Made by a program: the position numbers and the translations under genes
Assembly (NCBI RefSeq): GCF_050003625.1
Contig: NC_134399.1
Location: 36,534,671-36,598,670 of the forward strand
DNA: 64,000 nucleotides
Direction of reading: 5' to 3'
Origin: Haematobia irritans
Taxonomy: Eukaryota; Arthropoda; Insecta; Diptera; Muscidae
Part shown: in pieces, positions 9,307 to 21,129 of the stretch
Position numbering within the stretch: position 1 is the stretch's first letter
Layout of the letters: the number at the start of each line of letters is the position of its first letter
Notes under the pieces: generated by a model
Database searches by the model: none
The model's input: the letters and a program-made list of their open reading frames with translations, nothing else
What the model was told of the DNA's origin: nothing

Positions 9307-9868
9307 AGCTCGTAGACGAAAGAAACTAGCCAAGGCCATTGATAGACAAGCCCGCAAATTACAAGCCAAAGGCATTACAGTCGATCTGGAAGCCCTCAAG
9401 GCCGAATACATATCACAACACAAGGCCAATGGTACTTTCTCCGATTCTGATCTCGAAGATGATAGCATACAAATCGATGTTGTGGGTGGTACGGAAAGCG
9501 ACGATGACTGTGATGATTTTGCTTTCCGGAGTCCGCGTGACAGTGATCTGGCCAACAACAGTTACTCGCCCAGTGGCAGTCCGAATGGCCTGGGCAGCCC
9601 TATGTCTAATGGTGGTGGAATTGATGCCTCACGAGATGATGATAACAACAGTAATCATCATATGCATATGCATATGACCAATGGTCATGAAAGTTGTGAT
9701 GTCAAACCGTTCCTATTTCCCGGAAGAGCTGCAAATTTCCAAATTAAATTACAAAACACCTCATCGTCATCATCATCGCCCTCACCGAATCACCAGCAAA
9801 CCTCACCAATTAGCATACGGCGCAGTAATCCGTTTAGCATAGAATCATTGCTATTCAACAACACGTGA
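9307..9868 (+). CDS. unc-4: unc-4-type homeobox gene, terminal exon
   Basis: The exon starts after cctttcag and completes the split arginine codon. It first gives the basic helix ARRRKKLAKAIDRQARKL, then QAKGITVDLEALKAEYISQH, both conserved in fly Unc-4. An acidic stretch (SDSDLEDDSIQIDVV and following) comes next, then a serine-, glycine- and asparagine-rich region, a histidine/methionine run (HHMHMHM) and a serine run. The C-terminus NPFSIESLLFNNT contains FSIESLL, a good match to the eh1 motif that recruits the co-repressor Groucho. This is in keeping with Unc-4 working as a Groucho-dependent repressor. The stop is tga at 9866-9868. A donor-like gtgagt overlaps it, so an extra 3' exon cannot be fully excluded. 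From exon 1 onward about 292 residues are encoded here. Confidence 0.93.
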
Positions 9869-12465
9869 GTCCTGTAGGTTCCTGAAGATGATCTGTGAAG
9901 AAAGTACCAAAAAAACTGAAAAACAAAAGAAAGCCAAGAATCATTATCAATCAACAAAATGTGTGAATTTTGTTGGCAGTTAATCATGGGAGCTAAAAAA
10001 AACTTAGAGTGTTAGCCCCAAACTTCCCTAAAATCCTCAAGCATTCGCTATGTAACCAACGCCTCTTTGGACCCCGGAGTAAAAAACAAAAGAAGTGATC
10101 CCACCTTTAGGAACCGGTGACAAATGGCAGCTCATTAACATAAGAGGCCATTGTTCCATGTTAAGTATGGCTTAAAGTCAAGTAATGTGTGTGTGTATGT
10201 GGAGGAGGGGGAGTGGAAACAAGATGAAGACATAATCATTAAGGCTAAAAAAAAATCCAGAGAAAAATTTTACCAACATGTTCCTTTTGTGTATTAACCA
10301 AGTTAGCAAGCAATACCCCTCCCCAAATGAAAGCTAAAAAATTTTTCTTTTCTTTTTTTGTTTACCTTCAGTTCAATTTTCCCCTTTTTATTAGCATGCA
10401 TACAAGAAAAGAAAATGAAATGAAATAAACTCATAATGAGATAATTGTATTGTATTTTGGAATTTAATGACCCTATCGATTTAAAGTTATTGGCTTTGCT
10501 AAGGAAATTAAAGTACTACCACTCCAACGACAACGTTCACTTCTTGGGCACTTTATGGCCTCAGCATTATCGAAATTAACAAGTCATTCATATTTGGCTA
10601 CCGCGGTCAAAATCTGATAGGGAGACCATCATTATATTTAATATCAAGTAAATTCAAAACAAATTGCCTTGGCAATATGAATAATTGACTTGTACTTGGC
10701 AGAGAAGAGTAATCAAGGGCGATTTGTTTTGCATTTAATGAAATACAAAAAGAGTGAATGTAATGTTGGAAATGTGGCTAATATGGGCTACACAGTGGGT
10801 TAAAGACGAGTCAAAGTTATGTATAAAATTAAATTTCGGAATAACATTTAAAAATTGAAAAAAATCTATGAATTTTTATATTTGGAAAATGTACAACTGC
10901 GGTAGATTAATATTCAATTCAATTGCATTACATTAAATTCATTTTTTATTAAACTAAACTAAATTGATTTAAAATAAAAATAAATTAAATTAATCTCTCA
11001 AAAATTAAATTAAAATTCACATAATCGTTGAATTGTTTTCCTTAGTATATCATATATGTACATACATATATGTGCTTGTTGACATTTCATTTTATGACTC
11101 TCTCTACCTAAGCCTAATATCTTAATGATGAACTCATATAACTCACCTCTCTCATCCACTGTACTCTTGAATTATATTCTGTAACTGTAATCGCGTAACT
11201 AATAGAGGGAAGTTCGGTAATGTCATGACTACCAAAGTAAATTCATAAAACCGGGTAATTGGTAATTTGATTACAACAAAACGACAAATGAGAATATTAA
11301 ATAAAATCACCATCAATTGACTTACCATGATGGCTTTTTGTGCGTTGTGTTGTGTTCCTCAGCTATGCATCATCATGCACGGGCTATGGTTGAGTGTCGT
11401 TGGTAGTGTAGTTGGCCCATTTCTGCCATAGCCAACAACACGCCATTGACATTGTTGTTGGCTTTAGCTCTTTGTAGTTTTTATTATTGGCCATATAATA
11501 CAACACAAAAACAATTCACTTTACATATTCAATGATGGCCTCTCTCCCTCTCTCTCTCTCGGAGCACCATTCTTTGTTGTAGTTGTTGAATTTCATATGG
11601 GAGAAGAACCGGTAGTAAAAAAAGAGTTAACTAACAGTGAACATGGACATAAATTTTGTTCGGTAATCAATCGTTTTGTTTGTTAGGTTATTCGATTACT
11701 CTCATTATAGCCGATTGGGGGCGGAGGAGTTGTATGGCTGGGTGGATGGATGTACGTATGTATGTATTTGTTTGTGTTATTATACTTTCTCAATTGTGTT
11801 TGATTTTATAATTTCTCTTTTACATGTTAAATATTGTTTATTTGCCTTTATTTTTTACGTATTAAAATTATCCTCTCGTTAAAAAAAAGTGTCAATATAA
11901 TTGAAAATGGTATTAAAATTAATTGGATTTCTATTGTAATATCTGTTATATTGTTTTATAAGTTTCATTTATTTAATTTAGAAAAAAAAAACAAGATTAG
12001 CCGAAATTTATTTGTCCTTTACACACACACTAACATATTTGTCACTTGTATTATGGTTCAAATAAACTTTTTGCATGAATTATAAAAAATATATTTAATA
12101 TATTTTAGGGCCATAAATATAAATTTAAAAACTTATATTTTTTGGAAACATACACGAGAATTATAAAAAAGAAATTAAAAAAAACATAGAAATCTATTCA
12201 CGCTCGAAAGTACGAATGACTACATTCTTTTCTGAATGAAATGTCATATTTATATGGAGAAGTAACAAACAAATCCAAAATATTGAGAGCTATCTAAACT
12301 GTAAATGCTATTTACAGTAAAAACTCTCATTACCAAATAATTTTAGAAGTTTTTGGTAATCACTTACTATTAAATGAAAATCTTGTTTGCCTTCGCAACT
12401 GTCATTTCCTCTGAGTAAATCCAAATGCAATGTCTTGTCCACGCTTGCAATTTAGATTTTGTTAT
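9869..12465 (+). other. Probable unc-4 3'UTR and downstream flank
   Basis: No coding signature follows the stop. A canonical polyadenylation signal lies at 10424-10429, with others possible further on. From about 10835 to 11040 the DNA is AAATTAAAT-rich low complexity. A TCTC tract lies near 11543-11562. The short open frames at 11676-12085 are AT-driven and have no domain. Some of this may hold regulatory DNA of the homeobox gene, but nothing specific can be named. Confidence 0.55.
10424..10429 (+). promoter_or_regulatory. Candidate polyadenylation signal AATAAA
   Basis: A consensus AATAAA lies 556 bases past the unc-4 stop, in the sense orientation. It is the first clear hexamer I noticed downstream. 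Transcript ends would be needed to show that it is used. Confidence 0.4.
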
Positions 12466-12471
12466 TGCTAC

Positions 12472-12700
12472 ACACAAAGAAAATTTCATTAAAATTGAGC
12501 CAACGAAACTATTTCATTGATATAATGAAACATTTTCATTGCGACAATGAAAATATTTGTTAATAGTACGAAACGTTTCATTGATTAACAAAAGATTCAT
12601 TATAATAACGAAAAATGTCGTTATATCATCGAATTTATTTCATTGGCTCAATTTCAATGACACATTTCGTTAATATAGCGAAGTTTTTTCTATCAGTGTA
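12472..12700. mobile_element. Small MITE (acacaaagaaaattt / ttctatcagtg ends)
   Basis: It runs from acacacaaagaaaatttc, followed by attaaaattgagcc, to ggctcaatttcaatgacaca and then ctatcagtg. Internally, gaaacgtttcattgatt and similar words form nested inverted repeats, so most of the element can fold. It is about 229 bp and noncoding. Close copies lie at 12891 and, inverted, at 14094. Confidence 0.8.
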
Positions 12701-12888
12701 ATGTTGGAAATATTTCCATTTAACAGTAATTGGTTAGCAATTTTGAACTAAGTTACCTCGATCATTTTTTGGTAAAAGAATTTTTGTTGGGTTGCAATTG
12801 AACAACTGAACAAAGGTTAAAGGTTTTTAGAATATTGCATTTGTTCGCTTGATGGTAGTGTTGCCAACTACATTTCAGACACTTGTTC

Positions 12889-13118
12889 ACACAAAGAAAA
12901 TTTCATTAAAATTGAGCCAACGAAAATTTTTCATAGATATAACGAAAAAATTTCATTAATACAATGAAATAAATCGTCAATAGTACGAAACGTTACGTTG
13001 ATTGACAGAAAATTCGTTATAATAACGAAAAATTTAATTGTATTAACGAATTTGTTTCATTGGCTCACTTTTAATGAAACATTTCGTTAATATAATGAAA
13101 CTTTTTCTATCAGTGTTC
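12889..13118. mobile_element. Small MITE, second copy
   Basis: It has the same ends and internal order as the element at 12472 and lies 190 bp after it in the same orientation. Its right end is ctttttctatcagtg. Confidence 0.8.
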
Positions 13119-13176
13119 TGTCAGTTAAAGAGGTTAAATATTTTTCCGAATTTTTATCGTCAAATTGTATGGATAT

Positions 13177-13759
13177 TAGGGATGCCAGATTTTGAAGAGG
13201 CAAAAAGAGCACATTCAGCTTATAAAAAGAGCACATACGAAAAAAGAACACACTTTTTCAAATAAAATAAAAATATTTAATTCCAATTTATTGAAAGATA
13301 ATTCATTTAAACATAACAAAAAGTTTCATAATATAAACATAAAATAACCCACTTTCAACTCAAGCTAATTTTCTTACAATACTTTGTAAGTAATTTTTTT
13401 CTTACAATACTTTGTAAGTAATTTGTGAAAAAATTTATTGAAAGAAGTTTGTTTACATTTAGAACAGAGTACAAAGTGAAGAAGCAACATCGGCGTGCTC
13501 TTCTTCGACTCTGATATATAAAGTAAAACACTATTGAATTAGAAAATTACGGCGTAGGAAAATCTCGTAGTGTGACATTTACGTATGTTCAGTTTACTTT
13601 TACCATTTATTGAATCGCGTTGGAGTAATATTTGTTGTGATGCATAAAAAGAGCACAAAAAGAGTACTTAACTAAAAATAGAGCACTTTTGCGTGCTCTT
13701 TTAGCCTATTGTAAAAAAGAGCACATGTGCTCTGTAAAAGAGTACGTCTGGCATCCCTA
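13177..13759. mobile_element. hAT-like non-autonomous element with 8-bp target duplication
   Basis: The terminal inverted repeats are tagggatgccaga at the left (13177) and tctggcatcccta at the right (ending 13759). The flanks are atggatat (13169-13176) and atggctat (13760-13767), an 8-bp target duplication with one mismatch. Eight-base duplications are typical of hAT transposons. The inside has no transposase. Subterminal gagcac/gtgctc words occur many times near both ends, as expected for transposase-binding sites. Confidence 0.8.
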
Positions 13760-13879
13760 ATGGCTATTTACAATAATTTCTATATTCAACTTTACAATTT
13801 ATGATTTAATTTTGTTAAAAAAAAATGATTCAATATTTTAATCTAATTTTTTTTTTCAAATTCATTTAAAATGATAATT

Positions 13880-14072
13880 GAAAAAATATTTTTTGGTGTG
13901 TATGTAAATATTTGGTTGGTAATGCAACAACAAGTATTTTTTTAATTGAAGCAATTAATTTTTTAATTGAAACAATTAATTGTTTGATTGAAACAATTAT
14001 TTTTTAATTGAAACAATTATTTTTTATTTTTAAATTCAGTTATGGTTTCAATTAAAAACAATGTTATTATGG
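13880..14072. repeat. aattgaaacaatta-rich fragment
   Basis: A short relative of the ttaattg element at 7484. Between 13930 and 14050 the word aattgaaacaatta and its variants recur about four times. Confidence 0.55.
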
Positions 14073-14093
14073 GTTTCTGTGCTTAGGAGACTA

Positions 14094-14325
14094 CACTGGT
14101 AGAAAAAGTTTCGTTATATTAATGAAATGTGTCATTAAAATTGAGCCAATGAAACAAATTCATTGATATAACGAAATTTTTCGTTATTATAACGAATTTT
14201 CTGTTAGTCAACGAAACGTTTCGTACTATTAACGAACATTTTCATTGTCTTAATGAAAATGTTTCGTTATATCAATGAAAAATTTTCGTTGGCTCAATTT
14301 TAATGAAATTTTCTTTGTGTGTAGT
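14094..14325. mobile_element. Small MITE, third copy, inverted
   Basis: It starts cactggtagaaaaagtttcg and ends gaaattttctttgtgtg, the reverse of the copies at 12472 and 12889. Internal pairs such as gaacattttcattg and cattgatataacg are preserved. It is the best-preserved copy. Confidence 0.85.
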
Positions 14326-15774
14326 TTAGAAAATTTTGTCTTTTGAGGTGGGTATTAAGTTTGAGATTACATGCCAAAATCGGAAACAAATCTGTAAAAG
14401 CAGAATAAAATTATAACTTTTTTTCTGGCAAAATTTATTATAACTTGAAGGGGATGATCCGAAGCCACAAACGTAAAAGGAATTATTAAAGAAAAGTTTC
14501 GGTGAAAAAATAACTATATTAGAGGGTTCATGCAGAAACTAGCCCAAAATATTTCCATTTCCATTTCCTTTAATTTTATTTATTTATGCAAAAATAGTGA
14601 ACCTGAACCATTTTACAAAGCAGACATGTGTGCTCAAATAATTCTATTGTAAATAATATTTAAAAATTCTAATTTCCCATTACACTCTTGTATACATATC
14701 ACCTAATGTGTAATTAGTATTCTGGTATAAGGTATATATGTTTCTATAGTAGGAGAAACTAGACTTATGATGTGTTATAATTTTCCGATTAACTAAACCA
14801 TACACACACACAAACTCTTCTCTTTCTCTCTCTCTCTCTCTCTCTCTTGGTTTAGTACTATAGTACTCAAATTAGTTGAAAATCTTCTACTGAATTATTT
14901 ATATATGTTAGTCTTGTATTTATTACACAAAATGCTTTATAATTTTAATGAAAAGAAAAATCTCACAAAAATCTAAACCATTCAAAAATTGTATAAATTA
15001 GATGAAGAATAAATAAATCACAGAATTATTATTATTATTATAGTACTGCATATAATATAAGAAAACCAGACAAACAAATACACTTATAGCCAGTGAGAGT
15101 AAATTGTAAAATTTCTCTAAAAATACTTTGTAAAGACTTTCTCAAACCAACAGCAATGTTTCCTATTAATTTTTATGTATGTATGTACGAACGTATTGTA
15201 TTATGTATCCAAAATACAGTTGTATGATGACTGCTCAATCATGGCTCAAGCTCTTACCCATCCATGTGAGTTATGATTTACGTTTGATGTGCAGCATTTC
15301 TACTACACTTGTATATGATTATGATAAACTACTATTATTATCATTTGTATTATATTTAGTTTATAATTTAAGATGTGTACAATTCATTAGATAATAACAT
15401 GAAAATAAAATGCTATGAAAAATGAAAATAAAATTTATGAAAAAAAAAATTATATCAAATATACAAAAATTAAAATGCAATTTGTTTTATTTTATTCTAC
15501 AAAGTATGTGCGTTTGTTGCAAATTAGCAAATTTAATGTGATTATTATGAAAACGCAACGTTTATTGAAGTCACGCAAAAGCATGTGATTGTATTGCTAA
15601 AGTGCTAATTTGAATTTACTTCAAATAATGGTTATACAAAGCTATAGACGAGGGACAATAGATCAATTGATACACACGGGATCCCAGGGACAGTCGAAAC
15701 AGTGGACTGCACTTGGGAAATGTCGAAGTCAACTGTTTCGAAGCTGGAGTCTATAAGGTCATGACCATAGGTTT
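14326..15774. other. Unassigned AT-rich DNA with CT and ATT microsatellites
   Basis: A (TC)n run lies at 14826-14848 and a short ATT run near 15027-15042. The small open frames at 15179-15835 show no domain. Bases 15640-15774 do not resemble any other repeat in the window. Confidence 0.5.
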
Positions 15775-17934
15775 TGATACCCTCCACCATAGGATGGGGG
15801 GATATTTTAACTTTGTCATTCCGTTTGCAACACATCGAAATATTGCTCTAAGACCCCATAAAGTATATATATTCTGGGTCGTGGTGAAATTCTGAGTCGA
15901 TCTAAGCTCGTCCGTCTGTTGAAATCACGCTAACTTCGGAACGAAAAAAGCTGTCGACTTGAAACTTGGCACAAGTAACATAGTTGTTATTGATGTAGGT
16001 CGGATGGTATTGCAAATGGGCCATATCGGTTCATGTTTATGTATAGCCCCATATAAACGGACCCCAGATTTGGCTTGCGGGGCCTCTATCGTCCACATCG
16101 GTTCATAATTATATATAGCCCCCATATAAACCGATTCCCAGATTTGGATTGCGGAGCCTCTAAAGAAGCAAATTTCATTCGATCCGGCTGAAATTTGGAA
16201 CATGGTGTTGGTATATAGTCTCTAACAACCATGCAAAAATTGGTCCACATCGGTTCATAATTACATATAGCCACTCATATAAACCGATCCCCAGATTTGG
16301 ATTGCGGAGCCTCTAAGAGAAGCAAATTTCATACGATCCGGTTGAAATTTGGTATGTGGTGTTAGTATATGGCCTTTAACAACCATCCGATTCGGCTGAA
16401 ATTTGGTACATGATGTTGGTATATGGTCTATAACAACAATGCAAAAATTGGTCCACATCGGTCTATAATTATATATAGCCCCCATATAAGCCGATCCTAA
16501 GATTTGGAGCCTCTAAGAGAAGCAAATTTCATCCGATCCGCCTAAAATTTTGAAAATGGTGTTGGTATATGGTCTCTAACACCCATGCAAAAATGGGTCC
16601 ACATCGCTCCATAATTATATATAGCCCCCATATAAACCGATCATCAGATTTGACCTCCGGAGCCTCTTGGAAGACCAAAATGCATCTGATTCAGTTGAAA
16701 TATGGTACGTGGTGTTAATATATGGCCTCAAACACCCATGCAAAAATTGGTCGAAATCGGTCCATAATTATATATAGCCCCCATATAAACCGATCCCCAG
16801 ATTTGACCGATGGAGCCCCTTGGAAGAGCAAAATTCATCCGATTCAGTTGAAATTTGGTACATGGTGTTAATATATGGCCTCAAACACCAATGCAAAAAT
16901 GGGTCCACATCGATCAATAATTATATACAGCCCCCATATAAACCGATCCCCAGATTTGGCTTGCTGAGCCTCTAAGAGAAGTAAATTTCATCCGATTCGG
17001 TTGAAATTTGGTACGTGATGTCAATATATGGTATCCAACAGCCATGCAGGAATTGGTTCATATCGGTCCATAATTATATATAGCCCCCATATAAACCAAT
17101 CCCCAGATTTGACCCCGGTGCCTTTCGGAGGAGCAAAATTCACCGATCTGGTTGAAATTTGGTACGTGGTGGTAGTATATGATATTTAACAACCATGCCA
17201 AAAGTGGTCCATATCAGTCCATAATCATATATAGCCCCCATATAAACCGATCCCGAGATTTGGTTTTGGAGCACTTGGAGGAGCAAATTTCATCCGAGTC
17301 AGTTGAAATTTGGTACATTGTGCTAGTATATGGCCGTTAACAACCATGCCTAACTAGGTCCATATCGGTCTATAGTTATATATAGCTCTCAGATAAATCG
17401 ATCCCCAATCACACAAAAATTGGTCCATATCAAGTTCATAATTGTATATAGCCCCCATATTTCAATTCTGGCTCCCTACGTACCGTGCAAAAGTCCATGT
17501 CGATTCGTAATTATTTGTAGTCTTACCTACATTTTTTTATTTTTGGGTGGTGACCATGTAACATGGTTTTCGCAACCATGTTATTTTCTCGGAAATGATG
17601 TATATGATTTCGGCAAGCAGGTTATATTTGACGAGAAAATAACATTTTAGTGACAAACATGTTACATGGTCACCATACAAAAATAACATTTTGCTCTTGA
17701 AACATATTTGCGGTGATCATATTCTTTCTCTGCGTGTATACATACCCTTTTTGTCTAATATATACCACGTATGGACTACCTAACAATTTAGAAAACGATG
17801 TTAAGAAGTTTTAAGATACCACAACCCAATTAATTCGATTGTGGATGACAGTCTTTCGTAGAAGTTTCTACGCAATCCATGGTGGAGGGTACATAAGATT
17901 CGGCCTGGCCGAACTTACGGCCGTATATACTTGT
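15775..17934 (+). mobile_element. Helentron/DINE-like element, family A, copy 1
   Basis: The 5' end is the hairpin ataccctccaccatagg. Then comes the family's A block (taagaccccataaagtatat and following) and the tgagtcgatctaagc-cgtccgtctg block that corresponds to the microsatellite of DINE-1. Next are about ten diverged copies of a roughly 153-bp repeat containing agcccccatataaac. The 3' end reads ccatggtggagggtaca and then a hairpin followed by cggccgtatatacttg. The subterminal atggtggagggta is the complement of the 5' end. This copy lacks the 29-bp minisatellite and instead has a palindromic insert at 17525-17745. It codes for nothing. Confidence 0.85.
17525..17745. mobile_element. Palindromic MITE inside Helentron copy 1
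   Basis: The words gtgaccatgtaacatg (about 17552) and catgttacatggtcac (about 17659) are exact inverted repeats, with gagaaaataac-type words inside. It interrupts the usual 153-bp repeat to 3'-end transition. The exact boundaries are uncertain. Confidence 0.6.
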
Positions 17935-17982
17935 TTTTTATTTACTTCAAAAGAAAATTTTTTATCACCAAACGAAAACTTA

Positions 17983-18412
17983 GTTTGTCTAAAATTTCGT
18001 TTCTCAGAAAAGAAAACTCTTCTTTCAGTATATATATTTGTGTTAAATTTAAATTTTAAAGTGTATCACTACAGGATTTTTTTCACGAAATTTGGGACGC
18101 CTTTTTGTACTTTTTACATTCTTAAATTTTTTGGGGGTTTTCGAAAAAAGCCTAGACCAATTTAGGTTTTTTTTTAAGATTTGGGGGGAAGTTTGTAGTT
18201 TGTCTAAAATTTCGTTTCTCAGAAAAGAAAACACTTCTTTCAGTATATGTATTTGTTTTAAATTTAATTTTTAAAGTGTATCACTAGAGGATTTTTTTCA
18301 CGAAATTTGGGACCACTTTTTGTACTTTTTACATTCTTAATTTTTTGGGGGTTTTCGAAAAAAGCTTATACCAATTTAGGGTTTTTTTTAAGATTTGGGG
18401 GGAAGAATCAAA
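17983..18412. repeat. 215-bp tandem duplication
   Basis: The stretch beginning gtttgtctaaaatttcg occurs at 17983 and again at 18198, and the copies match closely to the end near 18412 (ggggttttcgaaaaaagc in both). The second copy runs straight into the Helentron fragment at 18425. No function was recognised. Confidence 0.85.
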
Positions 18413-18424
18413 AATCGCCTGGCT

Positions 18425-18813
18425 ACACTGATGTGGACCAATTTTTGCATTTTTGTTAGAGATCATGTGCTGACACCATGTACCAAATTTCAGCCGGATC
18501 GGATGAAATTTGCTTCTCTTAGAGGATCCGCAAGCCAAATTTGGGGGTCCGTTTATATGGGAGCTATACGTAAAAGTGGACCGATATGGCCCATTTGCAA
18601 TACCATCCGACCTACATCAACAACAACTACTTGTGCCAAGTTTCAAGTCGATAGCTTGTTTCGTTCGGATGTTAGCATTGTTTCAACAGATCGACTCAGA
18701 ATTTCACCACGACCCAGAATATAATACTTTATGGGGTCTTAGAGCAATATTTCGATGTGATACAAACGGAATGACAAAGATAATATACCCCCCATCTTAT
18801 GGTGGAGGGTATA
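18425..18813 (-). mobile_element. Helentron family A, 5' portion, copy 2 (minus)
   Basis: Read on the minus strand it begins at the 5' hairpin (cctccaccataagatgg region, 18795-18813), passes the A block and ends in two 153-bp repeats. The 3' half is absent, so the copy is truncated. Confidence 0.8.
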
Positions 18814-19124
18814 AAAACGTTATTTCCCAAGCATAATACGTTCTAGAATATGTGTCGGTTTTTGGAGGATATGTATATTAGAGTGACCGCAACTTATATG
18901 GGGCAAAAAAAATGTCGGAATCTTGCTCGCCCTTACCCCACAAAACGAATCCCCTTTCCAGATATTGGGATAGCCAAAATTTGAGCCCGATTAAACGACG
19001 TTAATACGTGCCGCTCGTCGCTCAAAATTTGAAAAAAAAAACGAATGTTTTGGCCAAAAAGTTTTTGCGGCACGTGTTAACGTCGTTTAATCGGGCTCGA
19101 CTCACCACGCCCCAAATATATTTA
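18814..19124. repeat. Segment with a 32-bp inverted repeat (hairpin)
   Basis: The arms 18983-19014 and 19067-19098 are reverse complements at 31 of 32 positions (gagcccgattaaacgacg pairs with cgtcgtttaatcgggctc), separated by a 52-base AT-rich loop. The rest of the segment is not recognised. It may be the inner part of a foldback element. Confidence 0.75.
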
Positions 19125-20058
19125 AAGGGTGATTTGTTAAGAGCTTGATAACTTTTTTTTAAAAAAAAAACGCATAAAATTTGCAAAATCTCATCGGTTC
19201 TTTATTTGAAACGTTAGATTGGTCCATGACATTTACTTTTTGAAGATAATTTCATTTAAATGTTGACCGCGGCTGCGTCTTAGGTGGTCCATTCGGAAAG
19301 TCCAATTTTGGGCAACTTTTTCGAGCATTTCGGCCGGAATAGCCCGAATTTCTTCGGAAATGTTGTCTTCCAAAGCTGGAATAGTTGCTGGCTTATTTCT
19401 GTAGACTTTAGACTTGACGTAGCCCCACAAAAAATAGTCTAAAGGCGTCAAATCGCATGATCTTGGTGGCCAACTTACCGGTCCATTTCTTGAGATGAAT
19501 TGTTCTCCGAAGTTTTCCCTCAAAATGGCCATAGAATCGCGAGCTGTGTGGCATGTAGCGCCATCTTGTTGAAACCACATGTCAACCAAGTTCAGTTCTT
19601 CCATTTTTGGCAACAAAAGGTTTGTTAGCATCGAACGATAGCGATCGCCATTCACCGTAACGTTGCGTCCAACAGCATCTTTGAAAAAATACGGTCCAAT
19701 GATTCCACCAGCGTACAAACCACACCAAACAGTGCATTTTTCGGGATGCATGGGCAGTTCTTGAACGGCTTCTGGTTGCTCTTCACTCCAAATGCGGCAA
19801 TTTTGCTTATTTACGTAGCCATTCAACCAGAAATGAGCCTCATCGCTGAACAAAATTTGTCGATAAAAAAGCGGATTTTCTGCCAACTTTTCTAGGGCCC
19901 ATTCACTGAAAATTCGACGTTGTGGCAGATCGTTCGGCTATTCATGATGAAATGTCAAAGCATACTGAGCATCTTTCTCTTTGACACCATGGCTGAAATC
20001 CCACGTGATCTGTCAAATACTAATGCATGAAAATCCTAACCTCAAAAGAATCACCCTT
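19125..20058 (-). mobile_element. Tc1/mariner-superfamily element, internally deleted
   Basis: It starts aagggtgatttgttaag after a TA (19123-19124) and ends with the inverted terminus aatcaccctt before another TA (20059-20060). That is the dinucleotide duplication of this superfamily. At 934 bp it is too short for a full transposase, which it encodes only from the middle onward on the minus strand. The right flank (20062-20115) resembles a decayed Helentron 5' end. Confidence 0.85.
19233..19937 (-). pseudogene. Tc1/mariner-like transposase, C-terminal catalytic part
   Basis: The open minus-strand frame starts after an in-frame stop at 19938-19940 and ends at 19233. It begins PNDLPQRRIFSEWALEKLAE and covers the catalytic domain. 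The first aspartate is in FSDEAHFWLNG, the second in WFQQDGATCHTA and the third in SWPPRSCDLTPLDYFLWG. I count 36 residues between the second and third. It ends RRSRGQHLNEIIFKK. All three acidic residues and the frame are intact, but the N-terminal helix-turn-helix half is missing, so it could not bind its ends. This abundant insect transposase type is clear; the exact subfamily is not. Confidence 0.88.
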
Positions 20059-20272
20059 TATATACTATATAGGGTCTGAGGACAATTATACGCCCCATCC
20101 TATGGTTAATGGTATACAATTTCCGGGGGATTCTCATACTTAATTCTTGGGAAAGCGGAAGCGAAAAAATGACACAATCTCGGGATCCAGTTGCCGAGAA
20201 ACAAAAACATATTAAGGAGGTTATTATTGCAAATCCCTTCTGGGCATTTGCAATTGAGCAGAAATACCAATA
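20059..20272 (-). mobile_element. Decayed Helentron family A 5' end and unassigned DNA
   Basis: The stretch tatagggtctgagga through cgccccatcctatggtta and ggtata (20070-20115) matches the family A 5' block in reverse, with gaps. The remainder up to the SINE (20116-20272) is unassigned. Confidence 0.5.
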
Positions 20273-20622
20273 GGTTACGTTAGGTAAGGTTAGGTGGCTG
20301 CCCGAAGTATCAGGCTGACTTAGACTATTCAGTTCATTATGGTACCACAGCGGTGATCTTCTCTCTTATCACTGAGTGCTGCCCGATTCCATGTTAAGCT
20401 CAATGACAAGGGACCTCCTTTTTATAGCCGAGTCCGAACGGCGTTCCACATGCCAGTGAAAACACTTAGAGAAGCTTTCAAACCCTCAGAAATGTCTCCA
20501 GCATTACTGAGGTGGGATAGTCCACCGCTGAAAACTTTTTGGGGTTCGGTCAATGCAGGAATCGAACCCACGACCTTGTGTATGCAAGACGGGCATGCTA
20601 GCCATTGCACCACGGTGGCTCC
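20273..20622 (-). mobile_element. SINE1, full-length, minus strand
   Basis: On the minus strand it runs from ggagccaccgtggtgcaatg (20622) through the B box to gccacctaacctaacc-type 3' repeats at 20273. It has close identity by eye with the copies at 4821 and 38516. Just beyond its head, at 20691, a hAT-like element begins. Confidence 0.9.
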
Positions 20623-21129
20623 CAATATGGAAAGACCAATATTTTTTTCGGTTCCGCCACATGTGGTCATTAGTATATGTTTATGTCAGTCAGTGTTGCC
20701 AGTATTTTTCTGGCTTTTGTCGCCAAATTATGATGTTTTCGTCCCCAAAAACCCAATTTAAATTTAAATTCCTCACAAAAATCCCCAATACATTTTTGAC
20801 ATGTTTTTTTTTTTTTTTGTTTTTGAAAAAATAAAGGCTTACTGTAGAAAATCAGTAATCATTTAAAAATTAAAATTTTGTCAAATCATGCCAGCTGCAA
20901 TAACATAAAGATTTCGAATCACAACACCAAGAGACTGGTGATCATCTTCAAATGCTGGAGATATGAATGGGAGTTCGGCAACCTTGTATTTATGAACGAA
21001 AATTTACTTCTAAATATTCATGTAGTAAAATTGGGTGGTAGACACATTGCCAAAGTTGGCAGAATTCTACCAGAAATGGTAGATTTTTTATTGTTTGGTA
21101 GATTGTTAGAATTTTTGATGTTTTAGATT

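Noticed and set aside
20553..20834. 93-codon and 103-codon frames near 20.5 kb
   Set aside because: They run across a minus-strand SINE1 and the start of the hAT-like element, so they cannot be host coding sequence.
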